Part shown: positions 52,976 to 62,401 of the stretch, piece by piece
How positions within the stretch are numbered: the stretch's first letter is position 1
How the letters are laid out: the number at the start of each line of letters is the position of its first letter
NCBI GenBank assembly: GCA_027038965.1
Contig: JALWFG010000013.1
Location: forward strand, 23,548 to 87,547
DNA from: Candidatus Desulfofervidaceae bacterium
GTDB lineage: Bacteria; Desulfobacterota; Desulfofervidia; Desulfofervidales; Desulfofervidaceae
Reading direction: 5' to 3'
Length of the DNA stretch: 64,000 bases
Program-made: the position numbers and the translations under genes
Notes under the pieces: model-generated
The model's input: the letters and a program-made list of their open reading frames with translations, nothing else
Database searches by the model: none
Told to the model about the DNA's origin: nothing

Positions 52976-54514
52976 ATGAATAATAAAAATTTAATATCTG
53001 ATAAGCTTTGTCAAATAGCTTGGGAAAAGACAAATGAAGCCATTTTGTTTTTAGATGAAAAAGGGATTATCTTTGATTGTAATCCCGCTTCGCTTACCAT
53101 ATTTGGGTGTGAATCTAAAGAGGAATTAATTGGCAAAGGCCCTCTTGACTTTTCGCCCCCTCAGCAACCTGATGGTAAGACCTCTGCCCTCAAGGGCAAA
53201 ATTATATTTAAAGAGACCCTTAGGAGGGGATATCTAATCTTTGATTGGGTCCATGTTCGCAAGGATAGAACTCAGATTCACACAGAAATAATCCTTAATG
53301 CAGTTGAGTTAGAAGGAAAAAAAGTCATGATTGCCTTTATAAGGGATATAACTGGCCGAAAGCGCACTCAGGAAGAATGTATGCGGCTGCGTCAAATTGA
53401 AGCCATTGGGACTATGGCAGGTGGAATTGCCCATGACTTTAACAACATCCTTAATGCCATTATTGGTAGCGCAGAGCTTTTGTATTCTCGTATTAAAGAC
53501 TCTAATCTCAGATATTGGATAGAAGTTATCTTTAACCAAAGTCAAAAGGGAGCAGAACTTGTTAGACAACTGCTAGATTTTGCTCGTAGAAGTCACGTTG
53601 AGGCCAAGCCCTTTAATATTAGGCCTCTAATCAAAGAAGTAGTAAAAATGTTAAAGAATATATTGCCCGAAAATATAGAAATTTCCTTTAATTACACCCC
53701 GAGAAAAGATTATATTGTGGAAATTTCTCCCACTGATTTGCAAGAAATCATACTCAACTTGGCATCTAATGCAAGGGATGCTATGCCTGAAGGAGGAAGG
53801 CTCCAAATTGAATTATCCCTAAAAAGGGTTGAAGGGAACAACATTCCTCCAGGGGATTATGTAGTCCTTTCGGTGCAAGACACAGGTATGGGGATGTCTA
53901 ACGAAGTCTTAGAACGGTGTTTGGATCCATTTTTTACTACAAAGCCTCAAGGGAAAGGAACCGGAATGGGGCTTACTCATGTATATGGACTTGTAAAGCA
54001 ACATAAGGGGTATATTCACATCAAGACCAAGGAAGGGAAGGGAACAACAGTAGAAATTTTCTTCCCGGCCCTAAAGGCAACCGAAATAAACAAAATTTCT
54101 TCACTAAAGGAAGCTACAAAGGAAACTTCGTTTAGAAAAACCTTATTGGTTATAGAAGACGATGAGACGGTTTTGGAGGTAATTAAGGGCATACTCCAAT
54201 CCATGGGGTGCCGAATTTTAACAGCTAGAAATGGAAAAGAGGGGCTAGAAATTTATAAAAAGGCTTATCCTAATATTGACTTAGTAATATCTGACATTGT
54301 TATGCCAAAACTAGACGGAATGTCTTTCTATAAAGAGGCTAAGAAGCTTAATCCCAATTTGAAGGCCCTGTTCATTACAGGATACAGCATAAAAAATTTT
54401 ATTAGGGAGATAGATGGAAAGTTCGAAATTTTGCCTAAGCCTATTATTTCATCAGAATTGATAAAGAAGGTAGAAGGGTTATTGCAGAATAGAAGTGGAG
54501 AGAATAATGCCTAA
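52976..54514 (+). CDS. PAS hybrid histidine kinase with receiver domain
   Basis: A soluble 512-residue sensor kinase. A PAS domain (about 16-130) is followed by HisKA with the phospho-accepting H153 (AGGIAHDFNNIL), a HATPase domain (N box near 261-270, G boxes QDTGMGMS and GTGMGLTH), and a C-terminal receiver domain with phospho-acceptor D440 (VISDIVMP). No transmembrane segments are present. It overlaps the next gene by eight bases, an HD-GYP response regulator, so the two are an obvious cognate pair through a phosphorelay. Confidence 0.93.
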   Translation: MNNKNLISDKLCQIAWEKTNEAILFLDEKGIIFDCNPASLTIFGCESKEELIGKGPLDFSPPQQPDGKTSALKGKIIFKETLRRGYLIFDWVHVRKDRTQIHTEIILNAVELEGKKVMIAFIRDITGRKRTQEECMRLRQIEAIGTMAGGIAHDFNNILNAIIGSAELLYSRIKDSNLRYWIEVIFNQSQKGAELVRQLLDFARRSHVEAKPFNIRPLIKEVVKMLKNILPENIEISFNYTPRKDYIVEISPTDLQEIILNLASNARDAMPEGGRLQIELSLKRVEGNNIPPGDYVVLSVQDTGMGMSNEVLERCLDPFFTTKPQGKGTGMGLTHVYGLVKQHKGYIHIKTKEGKGTTVEIFFPALKATEINKISSLKEATKETSFRKTLLVIEDDETVLEVIKGILQSMGCRILTARNGKEGLEIYKKAYPNIDLVISDIVMPKLDGMSFYKEAKKLNPNLKALFITGYSIKNFIREIDGKFEILPKPIISSELIKKVEGLLQNRSGENNA

Positions 54515-55622
54515 GGATAAAGTTATTCTTGCTGTAGATGACGAAGAGTTCAATTTGCAGTTAGTGAAAGAATTTTTGGGGAGTAAATACAACATTGTTA
54601 CTGCCTCCAATGGTAAAGAAGCTTTGGAAAAGATCAAACAAACCATTCCTGACCTTATCTTGCTTGATATCAGTATGCCAATTATGGATGGGCTTCAATT
54701 TTTAAAAAAGATTCGAAATCTGTTGGAACAAAAACATATTCCAGTAATTGTTCTCACTGGTTTTCCTGACCGCAAAAATAAGATCACAGCCCTTTCCCTT
54801 GGTTGTTGGGATTTTATTTCCAAACCTATAGATTTTATTGAGTTGGAATTGAGAGTAGACAATGCCTTGGAATTAAAGTCTTATAAGGATGAGTTGGAAC
54901 GAAAAGTCCATCAAAAGACCAAGCAGTTACAACAAGCCTATAAAGAGATAAAGGAAACCCAGCTTGAAATCGTAAGAAGATTGGGTAAGGCAGCCGAGTT
55001 TAGAGACGACGAAACCGGTGAACACATTATTAGGACAAGTAATTATGTCCAAATTTTGGCCCAAGGTCTTGGCCTATCGCAGCCGAGATGTGAGCTTTTA
55101 TATTATGCCTCACCTATGCACGATATAGGTAAAATTGGCATCCCTGATTCTATTTTGCTTAAACCAGGTCGCTTAACTCGAGAGGAATTTGAAATTGTTA
55201 AATTGCATACTATCATTGGGGCCGAAATCCTTTCCGGCACAGAACTGCCTCTCCTAGAGCAGGCAAGAGAAATGGCCCTTAGTCATCACGAATGGTGGAA
55301 TGGGAAAGGATATCCTTATGGATTGAAAGGGGAACAAATTCCTTTATCAGGGCGGATTATGGCGGTAGCGGATGTATTTGATGCCTTGACCAATGACCGG
55401 ATTTACAAAAAGGCCTGGCCTGTAGAAAAGGCCCTAGATTATATAAAAGAGAATGCCGGAATCCAATTTGACCCTCAAGTTACAAAGGTATTTTTTGAAC
55501 TTAAAGATGAAATCCTATCCATAAAGAGGAAGTATCGGGATACAAGCGTCAGGCCCAAATTAATAAATATTCTTGACAAAATAAAGACCTTTAGAATAAG
55601 CCAGCCTAAAGGAAAGGAATGA
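54507..55622 (+). CDS. Response regulator with HD-GYP phosphodiesterase domain
   Basis: Degrades cyclic di-GMP under phosphorelay control. The 371 residues contain a receiver domain (phospho-acceptor D54 in ILLDISMP, K107), a coiled-coil linker (about 120-155) and an HD-GYP domain with HD at 205-206 and GYPYGLKGEQIP at 268-279. ATG 54507 follows GGAGAG and is preferred over an in-frame GTG at 54495. The gene ends directly before a hairpin that terminates the opposite strand. Confidence 0.94.
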   Translation: MPKDKVILAVDDEEFNLQLVKEFLGSKYNIVTASNGKEALEKIKQTIPDLILLDISMPIMDGLQFLKKIRNLLEQKHIPVIVLTGFPDRKNKITALSLGCWDFISKPIDFIELELRVDNALELKSYKDELERKVHQKTKQLQQAYKEIKETQLEIVRRLGKAAEFRDDETGEHIIRTSNYVQILAQGLGLSQPRCELLYYASPMHDIGKIGIPDSILLKPGRLTREEFEIVKLHTIIGAEILSGTELPLLEQAREMALSHHEWWNGKGYPYGLKGEQIPLSGRIMAVADVFDALTNDRIYKKAWPVEKALDYIKENAGIQFDPQVTKVFFELKDEILSIKRKYRDTSVRPKLINILDKIKTFRISQPKGKE

Positions 55623-55624
55623 TT

Positions 55625-55658
55625 AGAAAAAGGCCCTGTGTCTTTACAGACACAGGGC
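55625..55658 (-). terminator. Intrinsic terminator of the C1 peptidase gene
   Basis: An 11-bp perfect stem (55633-55643 with 55648-55658), loop of four. On the minus strand it is followed by CTTTTT, seven bases past the peptidase stop. On the plus strand the flanking A+T may also help end the HD-GYP transcript. Confidence 0.85.
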
Positions 55659-55664
55659 ATAAAA

Positions 55665-56573
55665 TTAAAGACCAAAGTTGCCGGTATCTACCCATTCATT
55701 TTTAAACAATGTCCACCAGTCCCTGGCCAATCTCTTCAACACGTATTGATAAGGAAGCCAACCATATCCTTTATCTCCCCATCCAGTTCCCCAAGAGTTT
55801 CTAATCAACAAGGCCCCTGTGGTTTCTAAATTGCAGTTATTGTTTTTTATCTTCATTTGATCATCATATCCTACAGCCACTATAGCATGACCTCCTAAAA
55901 TTCTTTCTCTGGGGCAAGGGAAAGGGATTTTTCCTGTCTTGTGTGCTTGGCGGATAGAGCTATAGACCGTAAACCCAAACATACTGGGCCATCCAAAGGC
56001 AAGTAAAAATTTTATTCTCAATAGAAGCAAGCTAGAGGAAATTCCGGGTGAGTCAAGCCTGACATACTTTATGGCTTGGTAATTTTGGGCAAAAGCATAA
56101 CAGAAGGCAGGTGGTTCTTTATCAAAATCTGGTTTGGTAGTAGTATAAGGCCAGTATTCTTCAGGTGGAACACCAAAGAGCACCATTGCCCCCATGGTAG
56201 TTCTCAAAAAGGCACCAGTGTCTCCAGTCCAATGAAGCAAATTCCGAGTAGCTTTATACAAAAAGAGACGAGAAGCATCAATATATTTCCCAAAGGCACG
56301 ACGTTCAAAATACTCTAATATCCCTACGCCAGCATGTGCCGTGCATGAACCCAATGCCCCTTGATTTTCAATTCTGGAACACCATGGTCTTAAATCTACT
56401 TGATGGGGAAGACTTAATTTCTCTGCCTTTTCTACATCAAGTCCTGCCTTATGCAAATCCGGTTTTATAGATTCATGTTCTATAGTATAGTCCCTAAAAT
56501 CTGGAAGGTCTGGAAGCCATCCTAGACCTAAGTTAATGCCTATTTTCATTTCTTGTTCTTCTTGCGATGTCAT
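55665..56573 (-). CDS. Papain-like (C1A) cysteine peptidase
   Basis: A 302-residue cysteine protease, a family much more common in eukaryotes. The catalytic set is complete: Q71 and C77 in QGALGSCTAHA, H229 in GGHAIVAVG, N259 in RNSWGTGWGDKGYG. An N-terminal stretch of about 55 residues may be a short prosegment. There is no signal peptide, so it is cytoplasmic or exported by another route. AGGAGG stands five bases before the ATG. It is a single gene with its own terminator, upstream of a long A+T-rich region. Substrate unknown. Confidence 0.9.
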   Translation of the reverse strand: MTSQEEQEMKIGINLGLGWLPDLPDFRDYTIEHESIKPDLHKAGLDVEKAEKLSLPHQVDLRPWCSRIENQGALGSCTAHAGVGILEYFERRAFGKYIDASRLFLYKATRNLLHWTGDTGAFLRTTMGAMVLFGVPPEEYWPYTTTKPDFDKEPPAFCYAFAQNYQAIKYVRLDSPGISSSLLLLRIKFLLAFGWPSMFGFTVYSSIRQAHKTGKIPFPCPRERILGGHAIVAVGYDDQMKIKNNNCNLETTGALLIRNSWGTGWGDKGYGWLPYQYVLKRLARDWWTLFKNEWVDTGNFGL

Positions 56574-57203
56574 TTTGACCTCCTATAATTTTTATCCCTT
56601 GCTTGTATCTCAGCATGAATTCATATCACCCCCTTTAAAAAAATAATTCAAATCCAACTGCAAAAACTTGCCTTGTCCTTCTAAATCCTCACCTCCTTTG
56701 CTCTTTATCCCACCTCCCTTAGCTAGAATCACCATCAAGTTAATTTCCTTACCCATGTCTTAGGGGTAAATTTAATTTCTCTATTTAACGGACTATCATA
56801 ATAATCTTATAGAGAGTTTATCTCTATAAAATGTAAATCATGAACCAAAATGGCTGCCTTGTTACATTTTTTTCATATAAATTAACTTTTTTTAGAAAAA
56901 AAATCTAATATATTTCTCTCAAGCAATATCCATACCACTATTTTTTATCGGAAAAATCGTCTTTAATTATTAACCTTTTGACTTCCAAGAAGGACATGCA
57001 ATAGAGTTTTAGTTAAGCGAGCCTAGAAATAAATCTACACACATTGTAGTTTATGCTCCAAATTATGGAGTTATTTATGACTCGGTTTTTTGTTGCCTGT
57101 TTTTTCTGACTAATTTAATAGTTAAGGATAGAGACAGAAGCTTCCGGATTTGGCAATAATCCTAAAATGTGATAAAATAAAAAAAAGTAGTCGAGGAAAT
57201 CAA
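56574..57203 (+). other. Long A+T-rich divergent intergenic region
   Basis: 630 bases with no supported coding gene, between the divergent C1 peptidase and carD genes. I see a 9-bp perfect hairpin TTATAGAGA (56807-56815)/TCTCTATAA (56821-56829), a 5-bp hairpin CTCCA/TGGAG (57056-57070) and several T tracts. It should contain two divergent promoters and possibly a small RNA, but no convincing structure or homopolymer-ended terminator is present. Confidence 0.4.
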
Positions 57204-57689
57204 ATGTTTAAAGAAGGTGACTTAGCAGTTTATCCATCTCAAGGTGTAGGCCTGATTGAAGCCATAGAGACAAAAGAAGTTGGGGGGCAAAAGCAACAAT
57301 TTTACATTATGCGCATCTTGGAAAATGGGATGATTATTATGGTCCCTACAAATAATGCCCAGCATGTGGGGTTACGCCCCATTATTCCTGAAGAAGAAGT
57401 GGATAGGGTTTTTTCAATTTTAAAAAAGAATCCTCCTCCAATCGATCATGATGCAAGCTGGAACAGGCGATATAAGGAATATGTGGAGCGTCTCAAGGCA
57501 GGCTCAATTTACGATGTGGCTGAGGTATTAAAAACCCTTGTAGTTCTAAGCGGAGAAAAGGAGCTTTCCTTTGGAGAAAAAAAACTTTTAGATACCGCTA
57601 GAAAATTGTTAGTAAAAGAGATTTCTATTGCTAAACACTGTCCAGAAGAGGAAGTAGATAATCAAATCAAGGATATTCTTCAATTATAA
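57204..57689 (+). CDS. CarD family transcription regulator
   Basis: CarD-like protein that binds RNA polymerase and stabilises open promoter complexes. The 161 residues show the N-terminal RNAP-interaction domain (FKEGDLAVYPSQGVGLIEAI near 2-21) and a helical C-terminal DNA-binding part. ATG 57204 is preceded by GAGGAAATC; an upstream in-frame start at 57150 gives non-family sequence. It is followed after two bases by rluD. Confidence 0.92.
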   Translation: MFKEGDLAVYPSQGVGLIEAIETKEVGGQKQQFYIMRILENGMIIMVPTNNAQHVGLRPIIPEEEVDRVFSILKKNPPPIDHDASWNRRYKEYVERLKAGSIYDVAEVLKTLVVLSGEKELSFGEKKLLDTARKLLVKEISIAKHCPEEEVDNQIKDILQL

Positions 57690-57691
57690 AG

Positions 57692-58666
57692 GTGAAGACT
57701 GCTTTTGCCCAAACCTACACAGTTACCGTTAAAAATGAACACAAAAGGTTAGACCTATTTTTGGCTGAGGTTAGTGGAATTGCTCGTTCTCAGATCCAAA
57801 GAGCCATCAGAGAAGGATTAGTTAAAGTTGATGACAAGGTAGTTTTAAAGCCTAATTACCGTTTGAAGAACAATCAAAGTGTATTTTTTACCCCTTTGCC
57901 ACCAGAAGAAAGCAAATTGGAGCCAGAGGATATTCCGCTGGATATCCTTTTTGAAGATGAGCATATTATTGTCGTTAATAAACCTTCAGGGCTGGTAGTT
58001 CATCCTGCCCCAGGCCATTTTACTGGCACCTTGGTTCATGCCTTGTTGAACCATTGTCATGACCTTTCAGGCATTGGTGGGGTTAAGAGACCAGGTATTG
58101 TTCATAGATTAGACAAGGATACCTCAGGGGTACTTTTGGTAGCCAAACACGACAAGGCTCACTTAGATTTAAGCGAACAATTTAAAAATCGAATTATTCA
58201 AAAGCAATACCTGTGTGTGGTATTAGGACAACCGAATCAAACTTGGGGTGAGGTTAACTTCCCCATTGGTAGACATCCTACAAATCGCAAAAAGTTTTCC
58301 ATTCATACTAAAACCCCCAGAGAGGCCCTTACCTTGTGGAGGTTAAGAGAGGGATATAAATATTGTTCCCTGTTGCTGTGTTTGCCTAAGACAGGACGTA
58401 CTCACCAAATAAGGGTGCATCTAACGGCTATAGGCCATCCCATTATTGGAGACCCTCTTTACCTGAAAAAAAGCCGGCTTGGCAAAATAGAAGACAAAAA
58501 GGTCAGGCTTATATTAAAACAGACACCCCGATTGATGCTTCATGCCTGGCGTATTTCTTTTATACACCCTATAAGCGGGAAAGAAATGCAGTTTGAAGCC
58601 CCAATTCCTGACGATATGAAAAAACTTATCCAAGAAATAAAAAAGGCTTCATTTGAAGCGGTTTAA
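57692..58666 (+). CDS. Ribosomal large subunit pseudouridine synthase (RluD family)
   Basis: Makes pseudouridine in 23S rRNA. The 324 residues have an N-terminal S4 RNA-binding domain (about 17-70) and the catalytic motif HRLDKDTSGVL with D141. The start is a GTG at 57692; no ATG is available nearby. The family (RluA/C/D) is clear; RluD versus RluC assignment rests on the S4 domain and length. Its end overlaps the next minus-strand gene by four bases. Confidence 0.92.
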   Translation: MKTAFAQTYTVTVKNEHKRLDLFLAEVSGIARSQIQRAIREGLVKVDDKVVLKPNYRLKNNQSVFFTPLPPEESKLEPEDIPLDILFEDEHIIVVNKPSGLVVHPAPGHFTGTLVHALLNHCHDLSGIGGVKRPGIVHRLDKDTSGVLLVAKHDKAHLDLSEQFKNRIIQKQYLCVVLGQPNQTWGEVNFPIGRHPTNRKKFSIHTKTPREALTLWRLREGYKYCSLLLCLPKTGRTHQIRVHLTAIGHPIIGDPLYLKKSRLGKIEDKKVRLILKQTPRLMLHAWRISFIHPISGKEMQFEAPIPDDMKKLIQEIKKASFEAV

Positions 58667-59118
58667 TCTGAAGGTCTTTGTTTATCCAAGGCAAATTCTC
58701 TCAAGAGATAAACGTAATAGTGCAGGCTTGAGAGGAGAAGTGCCCCACCAATAGTAGTGTAGATTACGGCCAAATAGTGTTTGGGCAGAGAAGAGTGTCT
58801 TAGGCCAATTCCCAAGGGCACCATGATGCCAATTATAAGATAGCCCTTCCATTCTTGGAAGGCGAAGACACAGCACCTTTCTGCCATAAGAGAAATGCGC
58901 CTGATGTTTTTCCTGGCAATCTTGGAGAAACCAAATCGGTAAACAATTAACGCCGCCCCACAGCCCAAAAGACCTAGGGCCATTGCCCATTGGTGAGCAA
59001 TGGGTTTGAGCCAGCCATAGGCCAGATGACAAAGTGCTATTCCTACACCACTCCACATCAGTCCGGATAAAACAAAGAGCCAATGTCTGGGAACAGCCGG
59101 TTTCAGTTTAAGCCACAT
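58663..59118 (-). CDS. Four-helix membrane protein of unknown function
   Basis: A 151-residue inner-membrane protein with four hydrophobic segments (about 12-34, 43-62, 92-107 and 116-137). Basic loop RKNIRRIS and the WKGYLIIGIMVPLGIGLRHS segment look conserved-like, but I know no named family. It is divergent from the following regulator and converges on rluD, overlapping it by four bases. It is a single gene. Confidence 0.7.
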   Translation of the reverse strand: MWLKLKPAVPRHWLFVLSGLMWSGVGIALCHLAYGWLKPIAHQWAMALGLLGCGAALIVYRFGFSKIARKNIRRISLMAERCCVFAFQEWKGYLIIGIMVPLGIGLRHSSLPKHYLAVIYTTIGGALLLSSLHYYVYLLREFALDKQRPSD

Positions 59119-59310
59119 TGCCTCCGCTCCCCAAAAAAATGGATATTTTGTATTATACCTTCATTGTCTTTTGAAAACAAGCACACATTTACATTGAAAA
59201 CGTTTTATGATAAAAAACTTGAAATAAAGGGATTTTATGTTCATAAATGTTATTTTGTCTCCATTTTTGCACTAAGATACTTCAATTGTGAGAGAGAACT
59301 TTTGATTCTT

Positions 59311-60018
59311 ATGGGATTTAAAAACAGGCTTAAAGATATTATTAATTTTTCAGGTATAAGCATAAGCAAATTTGCTGAAATTTGCGGAGTATCAATTTCT
59401 AGTCTCCAGAGGTACTTAGATGGTAAGAATGAACCCAAAGTTTCATTTTTGAAAAGGCTGGCTTCTCATTTCAATGTAAATTTGAATTGGCTTTTGACAG
59501 GTGAAGGAAACCCTTATTTAAGAGAAAAACCAACCTTGGTTTGTCTTTATCCTGAATTGCCTTTGCTAGGGCAAAGGTATTTTTTAATTCCAGAGATAAA
59601 TGCAAAGGTAGCTTCAGATTTAGAAGATATAAACATAGAAAAAATTGTAAATTGGTTTGCATTAGATTATGAACGATTGAAACAATGGGGGTTTTCTTCT
59701 CCAGAGCAGATAAAGAGACTCTTCATTCTGAGGATGAGTGATCATGGTATGGGCTTTTCTCTTTGTGGGAAAAGCGCTGCCTTAATAGATACTAACATTG
59801 AAAATATAAATCATATTATTCCAGGAAATGCTTATTTAATTCGGCGCTATGATAATACCCTTTGTGTTCGTAGACTAATTTATGAAAGTCAAAAGATTTT
59901 TTGCATTCCAGAAGATTGGATTAATTATAAATGTTATGAAATAAAAGTTTCTTCTTCTGAAGAGATTTCTAAATATGTTTTGGGCAAAGTCATTTGGTTT
60001 TGTAGAAGCTTCATTTAG
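59311..60018 (+). CDS. HTH regulator with degenerate S24 (LexA/CI-like) domain
   Basis: Phage-repressor-type transcription factor of 235 residues: an N-terminal HTH (about 14-62, ISKFAEICGVSISSLQRYLDG) and a C-terminal S24 domain. In cleavable repressors the serine is in GDSM; here the aligned place reads DHGM (G146), and the catalytic lysine region VKRL reads VRRL (R187). Both catalytic residues seem lost, so self-cleavage is not expected. ATG 59311 has a weak ribosome site; an in-frame TTG at 59302 is an alternative. No phage genes are adjacent, so it may be a domesticated repressor. Confidence 0.75.
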   Translation: MGFKNRLKDIINFSGISISKFAEICGVSISSLQRYLDGKNEPKVSFLKRLASHFNVNLNWLLTGEGNPYLREKPTLVCLYPELPLLGQRYFLIPEINAKVASDLEDINIEKIVNWFALDYERLKQWGFSSPEQIKRLFILRMSDHGMGFSLCGKSAALIDTNIENINHIIPGNAYLIRRYDNTLCVRRLIYESQKIFCIPEDWINYKCYEIKVSSSEEISKYVLGKVIWFCRSFI

Positions 60019-60058
60019 CCATCCTCTTGAACAATCAAAAGAGGATGGCCGTTATTTT
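60018..60058 (+). terminator. Intrinsic terminator after the S24-type regulator
   Basis: Stem CCATCCTCTT (60019-60028) with AAGAGGATGG (60039-60048), loop of ten, extended by a G-C pair, followed by CGTTATTTTT on the plus strand. It sits between two convergent genes. Confidence 0.82.
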
Positions 60059-60070
60059 TCAGCTTAATGT

Positions 60071-60565
60071 CTAAATTATTTCTCTAATTTCTTCTTGAGT
60101 CAAAACCTTATCAATATCCAATAAAAGAACAACTTTATTTTTTACCTTTGCAATGCCACTTATAAATTCTATATTTACACTTGTTCCGAATTGTGGAGGC
60201 ATTTCTATGTCTTTGCTTGAAATGTTTATCACTTCGGATACGCTATCAACTACAATACCTATAAAGGTAGTTTGAGAATCCGAAATGAGAATTTCTACCA
60301 CGATAATACAAGTTTTTTCATCATATTCTTTTGATTCCATCCCAAATCTGAGCCTCAGATCAATTACAGGAATAATCTTTCCTCGCAAGTTTATAACCCC
60401 TTTTACGAATTCAGGGGCTTGAGGCATAGGAGTAATATCTATAAGCCCAATAATTTCCTTAATTTTCAAGATTTTGATTCCAAATTCTTCGTTCCCCAAC
60501 CTAAAAGTTAAATATTTTTCTAGATTTGCACCTTTTTTCATACGTTGACTGCTGGATATCTCCAT
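60071..60565 (-). CDS. cheW: Chemotaxis coupling protein CheW
   Basis: Links chemoreceptors to the CheA kinase. The 164 residues form a single CheW domain: LEKYLTFRLGNEEFGIKILKIKEII, then INLRGKIIPVIDLRLRFG and VDSVSEVINI. ATG 60565 is set by TAGGAGG six bases upstream; an upstream in-frame start at 60595 has no such site. It follows the chemoreceptor with a ten-base gap. No cheA or cheY is in the window. Confidence 0.94.
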   Translation of the reverse strand: MEISSSQRMKKGANLEKYLTFRLGNEEFGIKILKIKEIIGLIDITPMPQAPEFVKGVINLRGKIIPVIDLRLRFGMESKEYDEKTCIIVVEILISDSQTTFIGIVVDSVSEVINISSKDIEMPPQFGTSVNIEFISGIAKVKNKVVLLLDIDKVLTQEEIREII

Positions 60566-60575
60566 TTTAAACCTC

Positions 60576-62303
60576 CTAAAATTCCTCAAAATCACCTTCT
60601 AAAGGAATGATGTCCTCTGGGGCTTTTTTGCCATTTTTTTTGGGAGTTTCTTTTTTAAGTTTTGTTTTGATTTGGGGAAGAGCCTTTAGTTTTTGAGTTG
60701 ATTTTTTCTTAAGAGGTGTGGCTGTTACATATTTTATTTCGGTTTGAGTTTCTTTTTCATCTACTTTGAAGTGTTTCATCATTCCTACTAGACTTTCTAC
60801 TTGTCCTTTCAATTCTTCACTAGCAGAGGCAAGCTCTTCGGCATTAGCTGCCATTTGTTGGGTAACCTTATCCATTTCTGAAATGGCAATATTTACTTGA
60901 GAGGTTCCTTGGGTTTGTTCTTGAGAAGCAGCAGCAATTTCAGCCACTAAACTAGCCACTTTGTTTGCAAATTCTCCAACTTTATCAAAATTCTCATCAA
61001 CTCTTTTTGCTAAATCCAAGTTGGCACGAATGTTTCTTACTGTTTTTTCAATCAATTCAGCGGTATCTTTAGCTGCTACTGCGGTTCTCTGAGCCAGATT
61101 TCTCACCTCGTCGGCCACAACCGCAAACCCCATTCCAGCTTCTCCAGCCCTGGCGGCCTCTACCGCGGCGTTTAAGGCTAACAAATTTGTCTGAAAGGCA
61201 ATTTCATCGATACTTTTGACAATCTTTTGAGTTTGTTCAGCCAATTTGGCCATGTCCTCCATAGAGACTGTAAGCTGTTTCATAGAGGTTTCAGTTTCTT
61301 TAGTTATCTGAGCTGTTTGCTTCATCAATTGATCTGTCTGGAGGGCATTATCGGCATTTTGTTTGGCCATAGAGGATATTTCTTCCATAGAGGCAGAAGT
61401 TTCTTCTAAAGAGGCCGCTTGCTCGCTGGCGCCTTCGGCCAATTGTTGAGAAGAAGCTGCTACTTCTGAAGCGGCTGTGTTTATTTGTTCCCCCCCGATT
61501 CTGACATTAGCAATAATTGAGGCCAAACTACCAATTGATTTATTAAACCAAAGGGCTAATTGGCCAATTTCGTCTTTAGTATTTAAGTTCCATCTTTGGG
61601 TTAAATCCCCTTCAGCGATGGCTTTGAGAACAGGAACGGCTTGTTGAAGTGGTCTAGAAATAGCATTGCTAATTAAAGTGATAAGAATAAAAATCAGCAA
61701 GGAAAAAAATACAATACATCCAATAAAAATATTTCTACCTTTGATATATAATTTGTTAGATTTGTTATACATGGCCTTACTGGTTTCATTTTCTACTTTT
61801 ATAAGTTCAACTATTCTGTGAGTAATAGCGTCAATAGTAGGATAAAGCTTAGTGTTGGCTAGAGTTTTCAGAGTTTCTAGGTCATTTTGTTGTAAGGCCT
61901 GATTTAATTCTGCTACCAAACTTTGACTTGCTTTTATTTGTTTCTCAATATCTTTAGTCAATTTTTCTTCTTCCTCAGATTTTGGTGTTTGTAAATAGGC
62001 CATCCAGCTTGTTTTTATTCTTTGTTGGGAACTTGTAATATCCTCAATAGCCCTTTCATTGGAAATTTGCCTAGATGTAGCTTTATGAACTGCATCCATT
62101 AGGTTTACGGCCCATCCTTCATGAACATCCTGTAGCTGTTCCAGAGAAACTCTGGCGGCGTAGATTTTTTTCAAATTGGATAGAATGTTTTGGGAAGTTT
62201 TTAATCCCAAGACCCCTATAGATACTATGCCTATTACACCAAGAAAACTAACAATAACCAGGCGTAACTTTACCGAAAGATTTTTGAAACCTTGAAACTC
62301 CAT
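60576..62303 (-). CDS. Methyl-accepting chemotaxis protein
   Basis: Membrane chemoreceptor, 575 residues. Two transmembrane helices (about 13-33 and 193-214) bracket a helical periplasmic four-helix-bundle sensor, followed by HAMP (about 215-268) and the signalling coiled coil with the hairpin tip [21 protein letters not shown]. The C-terminus is lysine-rich with an acidic end (GDFEEF), without a classical CheR-tethering NWETF pentapeptide. It is coupled to cheW in one operon behind GGAGGAAAG. Confidence 0.94.
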   Translation of the reverse strand: MEFQGFKNLSVKLRLVIVSFLGVIGIVSIGVLGLKTSQNILSNLKKIYAARVSLEQLQDVHEGWAVNLMDAVHKATSRQISNERAIEDITSSQQRIKTSWMAYLQTPKSEEEEKLTKDIEKQIKASQSLVAELNQALQQNDLETLKTLANTKLYPTIDAITHRIVELIKVENETSKAMYNKSNKLYIKGRNIFIGCIVFFSLLIFILITLISNAISRPLQQAVPVLKAIAEGDLTQRWNLNTKDEIGQLALWFNKSIGSLASIIANVRIGGEQINTAASEVAASSQQLAEGASEQAASLEETSASMEEISSMAKQNADNALQTDQLMKQTAQITKETETSMKQLTVSMEDMAKLAEQTQKIVKSIDEIAFQTNLLALNAAVEAARAGEAGMGFAVVADEVRNLAQRTAVAAKDTAELIEKTVRNIRANLDLAKRVDENFDKVGEFANKVASLVAEIAAASQEQTQGTSQVNIAISEMDKVTQQMAANAEELASASEELKGQVESLVGMMKHFKVDEKETQTEIKYVTATPLKKKSTQKLKALPQIKTKLKKETPKKNGKKAPEDIIPLEGDFEEF

Positions 62304-62401
62304 TTTCCTTTCCTCCTTTCAAAAAATTTGCCTTTTATTTTTTGTAATCCCTTAAACATAAATAGGGCTCGAAATTTTAAGACATATTATCCCCCCCTTC
62401 T

